From: Sphingobium sp.
Lineage (GTDB): Bacteria; Pseudomonadota; Alphaproteobacteria; Sphingomonadales; Sphingomonadaceae
Assembly (NCBI GenBank): GCA_030148625.1
Contig: JASBTC010000360.1
Location: 1-23,558, forward strand
Direction of reading: 5' to 3'
DNA length: 23,558 nucleotides
Part shown: positions 1-9,802 of the stretch, one piece after another
How positions within the stretch are numbered: the stretch's first letter is position 1
Layout: each line of letters opens with the position of its first letter
Made by a program: the position numbers and the translations under genes
Notes under the pieces: model-generated
The model's database searches: none
The model's input: only the letters and a program-made list of their open reading frames with translations
Told to the model about the DNA's origin: nothing

Positions 1-577
<577 letters not shown>

Positions 578-594
578 GTCAGCTTTCCTCAGAG

Positions 595-635
595 CGATTG
601 CCGGCCAGATGAATCATCTGGCGACTCGGCAATCG
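595..635. repeat. Nested inverted repeat in the sucB-lpdA gap
   Basis: The outer arms CGATTGCCG (595-603) and CGGCAATCG (627-635) are perfect reverse complements. The inner arms GCCAGATGA (604-612) and TCATCTGGC (614-622) are also perfect, around a single central base. Together they give an 18-bp stem interrupted only by a 4-nt bulge (623-626). There is no T-tract, so it does not look like a classic intrinsic terminator. It could be an mRNA-stabilising intercistronic hairpin, a dispersed palindromic element or a protein-binding site. Confidence 0.7.
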
Positions 636-653
636 CGGTCAAACAACAGCCTG

Positions 654-678
654 GAGCGGTCGATTTCATCGGCCGCTC
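654..678. repeat. Intercistronic hairpin directly after the sucB stop codon
   Basis: GAGCGG (654-659) pairs with CCGCTC (673-678), and CGAT (661-664) pairs with ATCG (668-671), with one imperfect pair between the two blocks and a 3-nt loop. This is an 11-position stem that touches the sucB TAG stop (678-680). It would fold in the sucB-lpdA transcript. It lacks a following T-run, so read-through into lpdA is expected and a role in mRNA stability or partial termination is possible. Confidence 0.6.
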
Positions 679-1922
679 TAGAGATCGATCAGCAACCGGG
701 TCGGATCCTCGATCGCATTCTTGATCGCGACGAGGAAAGTGACGGCTTCACGTCCGTCGACGATGCGGTGGTCATAGCTCAGCGCGAGATACATCATCGG
801 ACGGATGACGATCTGGCCGTCGCGCACCACGGGGCGATCCTCGATCCGGTGCAGACCGAGCACGCCCGACTGGGGCGGGTTGATGATCGGCGTCGACATC
901 AGCGATCCGAACACGCCGCCATTGGAAATGGTGAAGGTGCCGCCCTTCATTTCCTCGAGCTTCAGCGTGCCGTCCTTGGCACGCTTGCCGAAATCGCCGA
1001 TCGTCCGCTCGATCTCCGCCACGCTCAGCGTGTTCGCGTCGCGGATGACGGGAACGACAAGGCCGTTGGGCGCGGACACCGCGACCGAGACATCGGCATA
1101 ATCGCGATAGACGATCTCGTCGCCCTCGACCGAGGCATTGACCGCCGGCACATCCTTGAGCGCCTGGCACGCGGCCTTCACGAAAAAGCCCATGAAACCC
1201 AGGCGGACGCCGTGCTTCTTCTCGAACAGATCCTTGTACTTCGCACGCGCCTCCATGACCGCGGTCATGTCGACATCGTTGAAGGTGGTGAGGATCGCCG
1301 CCGTGTTCTGCGCTTCCTTCAGCCGGTGCGCGATGGTCTGGCGCAGGCGCGTCATGCGGACGCGCTCCTCCTTGCGGCCGCCAATCTCGGGCAGCGCGGC
1401 GGTCGGGGCCGGCGCCGGAGCGGCGGCGGCCGCTGCGGGCGCATCCTTGGCCGCGCTGGCGGCGGCAAGCACGTCTTCCTTGGTCAGCCGGCCATCCTTG
1501 CCGCTGCCCCGGATCGACGACGGGTCGAGGCCATGTTCGAGCACCAGCCGGCGTACGGCGGGCGACAGCGTCATCACCGGTTCCTCGCCGGCAGGCACCG
1601 CCGGCGCCTGCTGCGCGGGCGCAGGGGCGGCCGCCTCGGCCTTTGCGGGCTCGGCCTTCGCCGCCGGCACGCTCGCCGCGGCACCGCCGGCTTCGATCAT
1701 CGCGATCGTCGCGCCGACATTGACGGTGTCACCGGGCTTGGCGAGATGCGCGCCCATCACGCCGGAAACGGGGGCAGGCACCTCGATCGCGACCTTGTCG
1801 GTTTCGAGGCTCGCAATCGGCTCGTCGGCCTTCACGGGATCGCCGGGCTGCTTGAGCCATTCGCCGATCGTCGCCTCGGTGATCGATTCGCCCAGCGTCG
1901 GGACTTTGACTTCGGTGGCCAT
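678..1922 (-). CDS. sucB: Dihydrolipoyllysine-residue succinyltransferase, E2 of 2-oxoglutarate dehydrogenase
   Basis: E2 core of the 2-oxoglutarate dehydrogenase complex; it transfers the succinyl group from lipoamide to CoA. The 414-residue product has one N-terminal lipoyl domain with the lipoylated lysine in [13 protein letters not shown] (Lys43), an Ala/Pro-rich linker, and a peripheral E3/E1-binding domain ([14 protein letters not shown], then GRLTKEDVL). It ends in the catalytic acyltransferase domain with [11 protein letters not shown] near the C-terminus (catalytic His385, Asp389). The length fits one-lipoyl-domain SucB proteins. The substrate assignment rests on the adjacent sucA, since E2 subunits of pyruvate dehydrogenase look similar. 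The ATG lies 8 nt after the sucA stop, and the AAGGG ribosome-binding site overlaps the last sucA codons, so the two are probably translationally coupled. Confidence 0.96.
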   Translation of the reverse strand: MATEVKVPTLGESITEATIGEWLKQPGDPVKADEPIASLETDKVAIEVPAPVSGVMGAHLAKPGDTVNVGATIAMIEAGGAAASVPAAKAEPAKAEAAAPAPAQQAPAVPAGEEPVMTLSPAVRRLVLEHGLDPSSIRGSGKDGRLTKEDVLAAASAAKDAPAAAAAAPAPAPTAALPEIGGRKEERVRMTRLRQTIAHRLKEAQNTAAILTTFNDVDMTAVMEARAKYKDLFEKKHGVRLGFMGFFVKAACQALKDVPAVNASVEGDEIVYRDYADVSVAVSAPNGLVVPVIRDANTLSVAEIERTIGDFGKRAKDGTLKLEEMKGGTFTISNGGVFGSLMSTPIINPPQSGVLGLHRIEDRPVVRDGQIVIRPMMYLALSYDHRIVDGREAVTFLVAIKNAIEDPTRLLIDL

Positions 1923-1930
1923 GATTCAGT

Positions 1931-4855
1931 TCAACCCTTTTTCTGGCGCCGGATTTCCTGGCGGACGCTGTGGCCGAGCGCATCGGCGACCAGCGCGCCC
2001 TGTTCAGCCACATGCCGCTTGGCGAGGCCGGTAGCGGGCGATGCGGACGCCGAGCGCCCCGCATAGCGCGCCCGTTTCGGTTTGATGCCGGCATCGGCCA
2101 GCGACTGTTCGATCAGCGGTTCGACAAACGACCAGGCGCCGTTGTTCTTCGGCTCCTCCTGGCACCAGACCACCTCGTCGAGATTGGTCATGCGCTTGAA
2201 CCGGGCGGTCAGCGGTTCCCCCGGGAAGGGATAGAGCTGCTCGATCCGGACGATCGCCGTATTCTCGTCGCCCGCTGCGTCGCGCGCCTCGATCAGATCA
2301 TAGGCGACCTTGCCCGAACAGAGCACAAGGCGCTTCACATCGGCGTCCTTGGGCGGGCTGGGGTCGGATTTGATCCGCATGAAATGCGAATCACCCATGA
2401 ACTCGTCCGCCGTCGACACCGCCATCTTGTGGCGAAGCAGCGACTTGGGCGTCATGATGATCAGCGGCTTGCGGAACGGACGCAGCATCTGCCGGCGCAG
2501 CACGTGGAAATAATTGGCCGGGGTGGTGATGTTGCAGACCTGGATATTGTCCTGGGCGCAGAGCTGGAGATAGCGCTCCAGGCGCGCCGAGCTGTGCTCA
2601 GGGCCCTGCCCTTCATAACCGTGCGGCAGCAGCATGACGAGGCCGTTGGCACGCAGCCATTTGGCTTCGCCCGCCGCAATATACTGGTCGATCACGATCT
2701 GCGCACCATTGGCGAAATCGCCGAACTGCGCTTCCCACAGCACCAGCGTCTTCGGATCGGCCATGGCATAGCCATATTCGAAACCGAGCACGCCATATTC
2801 GGACAATGGGCTGTCGAGCACTTCGAAGCGGCCATGCGGCACGGTGCCGAGCGGCACATATTTGCGCTCGTTGGTCTGATCGACCCAGACGGCATGGCGC
2901 TGGCTGAAGGTGCCGCGCCCCGAATCCTGACCCGACAGGCGCACCCCGAAGCCTTCGGAAACCAGCGAGCCATAGGCAAGCGCCTCGCCGGTCGCCCAGT
3001 CGAAGCCCTGGCCCGTCTTGAACATCTCGCGCTTGGCATCGAGGATGCGGCCCAGCGTCTTGTGGATGACGAGATCGTCGGGAACGTCGGTCAGCGTGCG
3101 GCCGAGACTGTCGAACAGCTTCTTTTCGATGCCCGATTCCACCGCGCGGCGCGCGGTTTCGGAATCGGCGGGCTTGTTGAGCCCCGACCAGCGACCGGCG
3201 AACCAGTCGGCCTTGTTCGGCTTGTAGCCCTTGGCGGTCTCGAACTCTTCCTCGAGCAGGTCGACGAAGGACTGGCTGGACTGTTCGGCCCAGGCGCCGT
3301 CGATCACGCCCTCGCTGACCAGCCGCTCGCCGTAAATGGCGCTCACCGCCGGATGCTGGCGGATCTTCGCGTACATCAGCGGCTGGGTGAAGCTGGGCTC
3401 GTCGCCTTCATTGTGGCCGAAGCGGCGATAGCACCACATGTCGATGACGACGTCGCGATCGAACTTCTGGCGATATTCGATCGCCATCTTGCACGCGAAG
3501 GTGACTGCTTCGGGATCGTCGCCATTGACGTGGAAGATCGGCGCCTGGACACCCTTCGCCACATCGTTCGGATAGGGCGAGTTGCGCGCGAATTGCGGGC
3601 TGGTGGTGAAGCCGATCTGGTTGTTGATGATGAAATGGATGCAGCCGCCGCTGGCGTAGCCGCGAATGCCCTGGAAACCGAGCGTCTCCCAGACGATGCC
3701 CTGGCCGGCAAAGGCGGCATCGCCATGGATGAGGACGGGCAGAACCTGGTCCATTTCCTCCAGATCGTCACGGATGGCGAGCGTCGCGCGCGCCTTGCCG
3801 AGCACGATCGGATCAACGGTCTCGAGATGCGAGGGATTGGGCACCAGCGACATATGGACGCTGATTCCGTCGAATTCGCGATCGGTGGAGGTGCCCAGGT
3901 GATATTTGACGTCGCCCGAACCGCCGACATCCTCGGGATTGGCCGAACCGCCCGAAAATTCGTGGAAGATGACGCGGAACGGCTTGGCCATCACATTGGC
4001 GAGCACGTTCAGCCGGCCGCGATGCGCCATGCCATAGACGATCTCGCGCACGCCGAACTGGCCGCCATATTTGATCACCGCCTCGAGCGCGGGGATCATC
4101 GATTCGCCGCCGTCCAGGCCGAAACGCTTGGTGCCGACATATTTGCGGCCCAGGAATTTCTCGTACTGCTCGCCCTGGATCACCTTGGCGAGGATCGCCT
4201 TCTTGCCCTCGGGCGTGAACTGGATGACCTTGTCCTTGCCCTCCATCCGTTCCTGGAGGAAGCGGCGCTCGTCCACATCCGAGATGTGCATATATTCCAG
4301 GCCGACATTGCCGCAATAATTGGCGCGCAATATCTCGACAACCTCGCGGATCGTCGCCTTTTCCAGTCCCAGCGTACCGCCCAGATAGACCGGCCGATCG
4401 AGATCGGCGCCGGAAAAGCCGTGATATTCCGGCGTCAGGTCGGCCGGCAGCTCGCGCTGGGTCAGCCCGAGCGGATCGAGATTGGCGGCAAGGTGACCGC
4501 GCACCCGATAGGTGCGGATCAGCATCTGCGCGCGGATCGCATCGCCCGCAGCAGCAGCGATGACGTCCGACGAGATCGGCGCGGCCGCCGCCGCGGCAGG
4601 CGCCGGCTTGGCAGCCTTGGGCTCGACGGCCATCTGCATGGGATCGAGCGCCGCGGTCAGCGCGTCGGTTTCGGACAGGGGCCAGTTGGCGCGCGCCCAG
4701 CTTGGGCCGGAGGTGGTCGCCTCCAGACCCTCGAACCAGGTGCGCCAGGCAGGCTCCACCTTGTCGGGCGTTGCCTGATAAACCCGGTACAGCCCTTCCA
4801 CGAACCCCGGACTCACGCCCGCGATATCGTCGAAATCCTGGCCTTCATAACCCAT
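1931..4855 (-). CDS. sucA: 2-Oxoglutarate dehydrogenase E1 component
   Basis: Thiamine-diphosphate-dependent E1 that decarboxylates 2-oxoglutarate and succinylates the lipoyl arm of SucB. The product is 974 residues, normal for the family. Recognisable segments in order are the N-terminal peptide that docks to E2 (MGYEGQDFDD then FVEGLYRVYQATP), the core GMAHRGRLNVLANV, the ThDP/Mg motif GDAAFAGQGIVWE, INNQIGFTTSP, the RRFGHNEGDEP segment, and the transketolase-type pyrimidine domain with WEAQFGDFANGAQ and LLPHGYEGQGPEHSS. The frame stays open upstream to 5173, but that part overlaps sucD antisense and carries no family sequence. ATG 4855 has a GAGG ribosome-binding site 8-11 nt upstream and was chosen. 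It sits 55 nt after sucD and 8 nt before sucB, as the third gene of the mdh-sucD-sucA-sucB-lpdA run. Confidence 0.97.
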   Translation of the reverse strand: MGYEGQDFDDIAGVSPGFVEGLYRVYQATPDKVEPAWRTWFEGLEATTSGPSWARANWPLSETDALTAALDPMQMAVEPKAAKPAPAAAAAAPISSDVIAAAAGDAIRAQMLIRTYRVRGHLAANLDPLGLTQRELPADLTPEYHGFSGADLDRPVYLGGTLGLEKATIREVVEILRANYCGNVGLEYMHISDVDERRFLQERMEGKDKVIQFTPEGKKAILAKVIQGEQYEKFLGRKYVGTKRFGLDGGESMIPALEAVIKYGGQFGVREIVYGMAHRGRLNVLANVMAKPFRVIFHEFSGGSANPEDVGGSGDVKYHLGTSTDREFDGISVHMSLVPNPSHLETVDPIVLGKARATLAIRDDLEEMDQVLPVLIHGDAAFAGQGIVWETLGFQGIRGYASGGCIHFIINNQIGFTTSPQFARNSPYPNDVAKGVQAPIFHVNGDDPEAVTFACKMAIEYRQKFDRDVVIDMWCYRRFGHNEGDEPSFTQPLMYAKIRQHPAVSAIYGERLVSEGVIDGAWAEQSSQSFVDLLEEEFETAKGYKPNKADWFAGRWSGLNKPADSETARRAVESGIEKKLFDSLGRTLTDVPDDLVIHKTLGRILDAKREMFKTGQGFDWATGEALAYGSLVSEGFGVRLSGQDSGRGTFSQRHAVWVDQTNERKYVPLGTVPHGRFEVLDSPLSEYGVLGFEYGYAMADPKTLVLWEAQFGDFANGAQIVIDQYIAAGEAKWLRANGLVMLLPHGYEGQGPEHSSARLERYLQLCAQDNIQVCNITTPANYFHVLRRQMLRPFRKPLIIMTPKSLLRHKMAVSTADEFMGDSHFMRIKSDPSPPKDADVKRLVLCSGKVAYDLIEARDAAGDENTAIVRIEQLYPFPGEPLTARFKRMTNLDEVVWCQEEPKNNGAWSFVEPLIEQSLADAGIKPKRARYAGRSASASPATGLAKRHVAEQGALVADALGHSVRQEIRRQKKG

Positions 4856-4870
4856 GTCACCGTCCTCGAT

Positions 4871-4899
4871 GATCGGCCGCCCATCCGGGGCGGACGATC
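4871..4899. repeat. Hairpin in the sucD-sucA gap
   Basis: GATCG (4871-4875) and CCGCCC (4877-4882) pair with GGGCGG (4888-4893) and CGATC (4895-4899), leaving one mismatch and a 5-nt loop. The stem fills most of the 55-nt gap between the sucD stop and the sucA ribosome-binding site. No T-tract follows. An RNA-level role (processing, differential stability of suc mRNA segments, partial attenuation) is more likely than full termination. Confidence 0.65.
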
Positions 4900-4910
4900 G
4901 ATATGCGCGT

Positions 4911-5795
4911 TCAGGCCTTGAGCAGCTCGACGAGCGTGACGCCGAGCTCCGACGGGCTGGGAGAAACGCGGATGCCCGCTTCCTCCATCGCCGCGATCTT
5001 GTCTTCGGCGCCGCCCTGGCCGCCCGACACGATCGCGCCGGCATGGCCCATGCGGCGGCCCGGAGGCGCCGTGCGGCCCGCGATGAAACCGACCATCGGC
5101 TTCTTGCGGCCACGCTTCGCTTCATCCTTGATGAACTGCGCCGCCTTCTCCTCGGCGTCGCCGCCAATCTCACCGATCATGATGATCGACTCGGTCGCAT
5201 CGTCGGCGAGGAACAGTTCGAGCACGTCGATGAAGTTCGTGCCGTTGACGGGATCGCCGCCGATACCGACCGCGGTGGTCTGGCCGAGGCCCTGCTGGCT
5301 GGTCTGGAACACAGCTTCATAAGTAAGCGTGCCCGAGCGCGAAACAACGCCCACCGAACCCTGTTTGAAGATGCTGCCGGGCATGATGCCGATCTTGCAC
5401 TGGTTGGGGGTCAGCACGCCGGGGCAGTTGGGGCCGATCAGCCGCGACTTGGAACCCGACAGAGCGCGCTTCACCTTGACCATGTCGAGCACCGGAATGC
5501 CCTCGGTGATCGCGACGATCAGCGGCACTTCCGCGTCGATCGCTTCCAGGATCGAGTCGGCCGCGAATGGCGGCGGCACATAGATGCAAGACGCGGTCGC
5601 GCCGGTCTTCTCGACGGCCTCGGCCACCGTGTCGAACATGGGCAGGCCGATATGCGTGGTCCCGCCCTTGCCCGGCGTGACGCCGCCGACCATCTGCGTG
5701 CCATAGGCCAGCGCCTGCTCGGTATGGAAAGTGCCGGTGGCACCGGTCATCCCCTGGGTGATGACCTTGGTATTCTTGTCGACGAGGATGGACAT
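4911..5795 (-). CDS. sucD: Succinyl-CoA synthetase (ADP/GDP-forming) alpha subunit
   Basis: Alpha subunit of succinate-CoA ligase, which makes ATP or GTP while converting succinyl-CoA to succinate. The 294-residue product has the N-terminal CoA-binding Rossmann domain ([52 protein letters not shown]) and the ligase domain with SRSGTLTYE, then [24 protein letters not shown] containing the phosphorylated histidine (His251). Length and motifs are complete. The enzyme works only with a beta subunit (SucC), which supplies the nucleotide grasp. In many alphaproteobacteria sucC lies immediately upstream, between mdh and sucD; here that position holds only a 96-bp gap with a palindromic repeat, so sucC must be elsewhere. 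Located between mdh and sucA on the same strand. Confidence 0.97.
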   Translation of the reverse strand: MSILVDKNTKVITQGMTGATGTFHTEQALAYGTQMVGGVTPGKGGTTHIGLPMFDTVAEAVEKTGATASCIYVPPPFAADSILEAIDAEVPLIVAITEGIPVLDMVKVKRALSGSKSRLIGPNCPGVLTPNQCKIGIMPGSIFKQGSVGVVSRSGTLTYEAVFQTSQQGLGQTTAVGIGGDPVNGTNFIDVLELFLADDATESIIMIGEIGGDAEEKAAQFIKDEAKRGRKKPMVGFIAGRTAPPGRRMGHAGAIVSGGQGGAEDKIAAMEEAGIRVSPSPSELGVTLVELLKA

Positions 5796-5813
5796 CGCGT
5801 CTGCTTTCCTTGT

Positions 5814-5886
5814 GTCATCCCCGCGGCCGCAGGGATCCAGATTATTCGTGATTGATCGTCCGGATCCCCGCTGGAGCGGGGACGAC
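5814..5886. repeat. Dispersed palindromic (REP-like) element, copy 1, in the mdh-sucD gap
   Basis: About 73 bp bounded by imperfect inverted ends, GTCATCCCCGC on the left and GCGGGGACGAC on the right. Each half contains a GC-rich mini-palindrome (left CCCCGCGGCCGCAGGGATCC, right CCCCGCTGGAGCGGGG). The centre is less GC-rich. The design matches a second element at 8824-8901. The ends and layout match the short palindromic repeats common between sphingomonad genes, so I read both as members of a dispersed repeat family. It would fold into a hairpin pair in the mdh-sucD mRNA. Confidence 0.7.
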
Positions 5887-5891
5887 CGCGA

Positions 5892-7238
<1,347 letters not shown>

Positions 7239-8351
7239 TCAGTCCTGGCCATGCCCCAGCGCAAGATAGTCGTCGGACTGCATTTCCATCAGCCGGCTCA
7301 CCGTGCGCTCGAACTCGAAAGCGCCGTCACCCTGCTCGTAAAGATGCTGCGGCTCGGCCGCGGCGCTGGCGAGCAACTTCACCTTATGTTCGTAGAGCGC
7401 GTCGATCAGCGTGACGAAGCGGGCCGCCTCGTTGCGGTTCTCCGGCCCGAGCCTGGGAATGCCGACGATGATGACGGTGTGATAGCGGCGCGCGATCGCG
7501 AGATAGTCTGCGGCGCCCCGCGCCTCGGCGCAGAGCCGCTTGAACGAGAAGACCGCAACACCCTTCAGGCTCTTGGGCACGTGCATGCTGCGGCCGCCCG
7601 GAATCGGCAGTTCCTCCGACGGCACATGCGCGCTGTCCTCGGGCGGATAGTCGGTCAGGCGGAAAAATGCCTCGCGCAACGCGTCGGTCGCCGGCTGGCC
7701 GAGCGGCGTATGCCAGGTATCGACGCCGGTCAGCCGCTCCAGCCGGTAATCGACCGGGCCGTTGAGCGGGAGGACGTCGAGCTCGCGTTCGATCAGCGCG
7801 ATGAAGGGCAGGAAATGCTCGCGATTGAGCCCGTCCTTGTACAGATCCTTCGGCGCGCGGTTCGACGTCGCGACCACGGTCAGCCCACGCGCCATCATCG
7901 CGGTGAACAGCCGCGACATGATCATCGCATCGGCGCTGTTGTTCACGACCAGTTCGTCGAAGGCGAGCAGGCGCGCTTCGCCGACCAGCGCCTCGGCGAC
8001 GGGGATGATCGGATCGCCCGCTTCCTTCTGCCGCTCGACGCGCAGCCGGGCATGGACCTCGAGCATGAATTCGTGGAAATGCACGCGCCGCTTGCGCTGG
8101 ATGCGCAGGCAATCGTGGAACAGGTCCATCAGCATCGACTTGCCGCGACCGACCCCGCCCCAGAGATAGACGCCGCGCGGCGGCTCCGGCGCCTTGCCCG
8201 CCAGCCGCCACAGCACGCTGCCGCGCTTGGGTGTTGCCTCCAGCGCCTGCTGCAACGCGTTCAGCCGCTCGGCGGCGCGGCGCTGCTCGCGGTCGGGGCG
8301 AAGTTCGCCGGCGGCGACCAGCGCCTCGTAACGGTCGAGAACGTTGCTCAC
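7239..8351 (-). CDS. zapE: Cell division protein ZapE (AFG1-like P-loop ATPase)
   Basis: AAA-like ATPase of the AFG1/ZapE family. In E. coli ZapE associates with the Z-ring and affects FtsZ polymers; mitochondrial relatives act in respiratory-chain protein quality control. The 370-residue product has a Walker A motif GGVGRGKS (residues 65-72), HFHEFMLEVHARL (91-103), a Walker B LLAFDE (Asp132/Glu133) followed by the family segment NNSADAMIMSRLF, and a sensor ATSN (161-164) with RAPKDLYKDGLNRE after it. Length is typical. The start is GTG (8349-8351), whose G is shared with the TAG stop of the upstream thioesterase (TAGTG), suggesting translational coupling. The neighbourhood (sdhB upstream, mdh downstream) links it to respiratory genes only by position. 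Confidence 0.93.
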   Translation of the reverse strand: MSNVLDRYEALVAAGELRPDREQRRAAERLNALQQALEATPKRGSVLWRLAGKAPEPPRGVYLWGGVGRGKSMLMDLFHDCLRIQRKRRVHFHEFMLEVHARLRVERQKEAGDPIIPVAEALVGEARLLAFDELVVNNSADAMIMSRLFTAMMARGLTVVATSNRAPKDLYKDGLNREHFLPFIALIERELDVLPLNGPVDYRLERLTGVDTWHTPLGQPATDALREAFFRLTDYPPEDSAHVPSEELPIPGGRSMHVPKSLKGVAVFSFKRLCAEARGAADYLAIARRYHTVIIVGIPRLGPENRNEAARFVTLIDALYEHKVKLLASAAAEPQHLYEQGDGAFEFERTVSRLMEMQSDDYLALGHGQD

Positions 8352-8809
8352 TATGCGTCCGATTTACGCGTGGGTTTGCGGATCGTGCCGGAGAAGCTTG
8401 CCACCTTGTGATCGCCCTGGACGATCAGCCCGCGCAGGAAAAGCAACCGGCCGGTTTCGCGCAGCAGTTCGACCACCGCATCCATCGGCTCACCCACCCG
8501 GCCCGCCCCGATGAACTGGACCGACAGGTCGAGCGTGACCGCGGTGCCCGCCTCGATCAATCCGAACAGGCGCGACCCGGCGAACAGCGCCACGTCGATG
8601 AACGCCAGGATCGTGCCGCCATGAAGATTGTTCGACAGGTTGGAATGCACATGCTGCGGAAACATCCGCACCCGCGCCTGACCGTCGGGCTCCAGCCGCA
8701 CCATCATGCGGCCGAGCAGGCTGTTGAAGCGCGTGGGATCGCTCAGCGTCCACGTCATCCAGCCCGGATTGTCGGGGTCGGGTTGATGGATGAAGGATGC
8801 CTTCGTCAT
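8351..8809 (-). CDS. PaaI-family hotdog-fold thioesterase
   Basis: Small single-domain acyl-CoA thioesterase-like protein of 152 residues, predicted cytosolic. The hotdog signature is visible: HSNLSNNLHGGTILAFIDVA (residues 55-74), where the HGG turn and Asp72 on the following helix are the positions usually involved in catalysis, followed by the strand TAVTLDLSVQFIGAGRVGE and the C-terminal strands. The substrate cannot be read from sequence, and many such genes are annotated only as PaaI-like. It lies between sdhB (117-bp gap holding a palindromic repeat) and zapE (1-nt overlap) on the same strand. The ATG at 8809 is preceded by only weak ribosome-binding sequence. Confidence 0.85.
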   Translation of the reverse strand: MTKASFIHQPDPDNPGWMTWTLSDPTRFNSLLGRMMVRLEPDGQARVRMFPQHVHSNLSNNLHGGTILAFIDVALFAGSRLFGLIEAGTAVTLDLSVQFIGAGRVGEPMDAVVELLRETGRLLFLRGLIVQGDHKVASFSGTIRKPTRKSDA

Positions 8810-8823
8810 GCCAAACTCAGATC

Positions 8824-8901
8824 GTCACCCCAGCGAAGGCTGGGGTCTGCTGCCGGCTACGCGCCATCTGGTCGGCAGATCCCGGCCTTCGCCGGGATGA
8901 C
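8824..8901. repeat. Dispersed palindromic (REP-like) element, copy 2, between sdhB and the thioesterase gene
   Basis: About 78 bp with inverted ends GTCACCCC and GGGATGAC. The left hairpin is CCCCAGC-GAAG-GCTGGGG and the right hairpin is CCCGGC-CTTC-GCCGGG. The centre contains CTGCCG/CGGCAG as a further short inverted repeat. The architecture (two GC-rich mini-hairpins facing each other) is the same as at 5814-5886, although the sequences differ. It fills most of the gap between the sdhB stop and the thioesterase start. Confidence 0.75.
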
Positions 8902-8926
8902 GCGTGAGAGGTGAGCCGCCCGATCC

Positions 8927-9709
8927 TCAAATCTGCCGTTCGACCACCATCTTTTTCACCTCGGCGATCGCGCGCGCCGGGCTCAGCCCCTTGGGGCAGA
9001 CGTTCGAGCAGTTCATGATCGTGTGGCAGCGATAGAGACGGAACGGATCCTCGAGCTCGTCGAGCCGTTCGCCGGTCATCTCGTCGCGGCTGTCGGCCAG
9101 CCAGCGATAGGCCTGGAGCAGGATGGCCGGGCCCAGGAACTTGTCGGAATTCCACCAATAGCTCGGGCAGGAGGTCGAGCAGCAGGCGCACAGGATGCAC
9201 TCGTAGAGGCCGTCCAGCTTGGCGCGATCCTCGGGCGATTGCAGCCGTTCCTTGCCCGATGGCGGCGGCGTCACCGTCTGCAGCCAGGGCTGGATCGACG
9301 CATATTGCGCGTAGAAATGGGTGAAGTCGGGCACCAGATCCTTGACCACATCCATATGCGGCAACGGCGTGATCCGGACTTCCTTGCTGCAATCCTCGAT
9401 CGCATGGGTGCAGGCCAGCGTGTTGCGCCCGTCGATGTTCATCGAGCAGGATCCGCAAATGCCCTCGCGGCACGAGCGGCGGAACGTCAGCGAGGGATCC
9501 TGCTCGCTCTTCATCTTGATCAGCGCATCGAGCACCATCGGCCCGCAGCTATCGAGATCGACCTCGAAAGTGTCGTAACGGGGATTCTCGCCGCTGTCGG
9601 GATCGTAACGATAGACCTTGAAGGTGCGGACATTGCCGGCGTCGCTCGGCGCCTTGTGCGCCTTGCCCTTCTTGACGGTGCTGTTCTTCGGCAGCCTGAA
9701 CTCGGCCAT
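8927..9709 (-). CDS. sdhB: Succinate dehydrogenase iron-sulfur subunit
   Basis: Electron-transfer subunit of complex II, carrying electrons from SdhA-bound FAD to quinone at the inner membrane. From ATG 9709 the product is 260 residues. All cluster ligands are present with the spacing of characterised SdhB proteins: [2Fe-2S] Cys80, 85, 88, 100 (CREGICGSC); [4Fe-4S] Cys171, 174, 177 and 238; [3Fe-4S] Cys181, 228 and 234. The N-terminal [10 protein letters not shown] matches sphingomonad SdhB as I know it. A TTG 30 nt further upstream (9739) is an alternative start but adds non-family residues. The usual neighbours sdhC, sdhD and sdhA are not in the window; a nucleotidyltransferase gene lies 93 bp upstream instead. 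Confidence 0.96.
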   Translation of the reverse strand: MAEFRLPKNSTVKKGKAHKAPSDAGNVRTFKVYRYDPDSGENPRYDTFEVDLDSCGPMVLDALIKMKSEQDPSLTFRRSCREGICGSCSMNIDGRNTLACTHAIEDCSKEVRITPLPHMDVVKDLVPDFTHFYAQYASIQPWLQTVTPPPSGKERLQSPEDRAKLDGLYECILCACCSTSCPSYWWNSDKFLGPAILLQAYRWLADSRDEMTGERLDELEDPFRLYRCHTIMNCSNVCPKGLSPARAIAEVKKMVVERQI

Positions 9710-9802
9710 TCGCTCGATCCCCGCGTGAAACTTCGCCAAGCCGATAGTCCTTCGATCCGAGGGAGGGAAGACCGAAAGTTCCTCCGCCGATGAAGGATTG
9801 CG

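Noticed and set aside
1970..4921. Very long open frame (983 codons) antisense to sucA
   Set aside because: It mirrors the third-position GC bias of sucA, contains no family motifs, and the sense strand encodes an unmistakable, full-length 2-oxoglutarate dehydrogenase E1.
4856..5173. N-terminal extension of the sucA frame
   Set aside because: It overlaps sucD in another frame on the same strand, is Arg/Ser-rich, and the family N-terminus begins exactly at ATG 4855 behind a ribosome-binding site.
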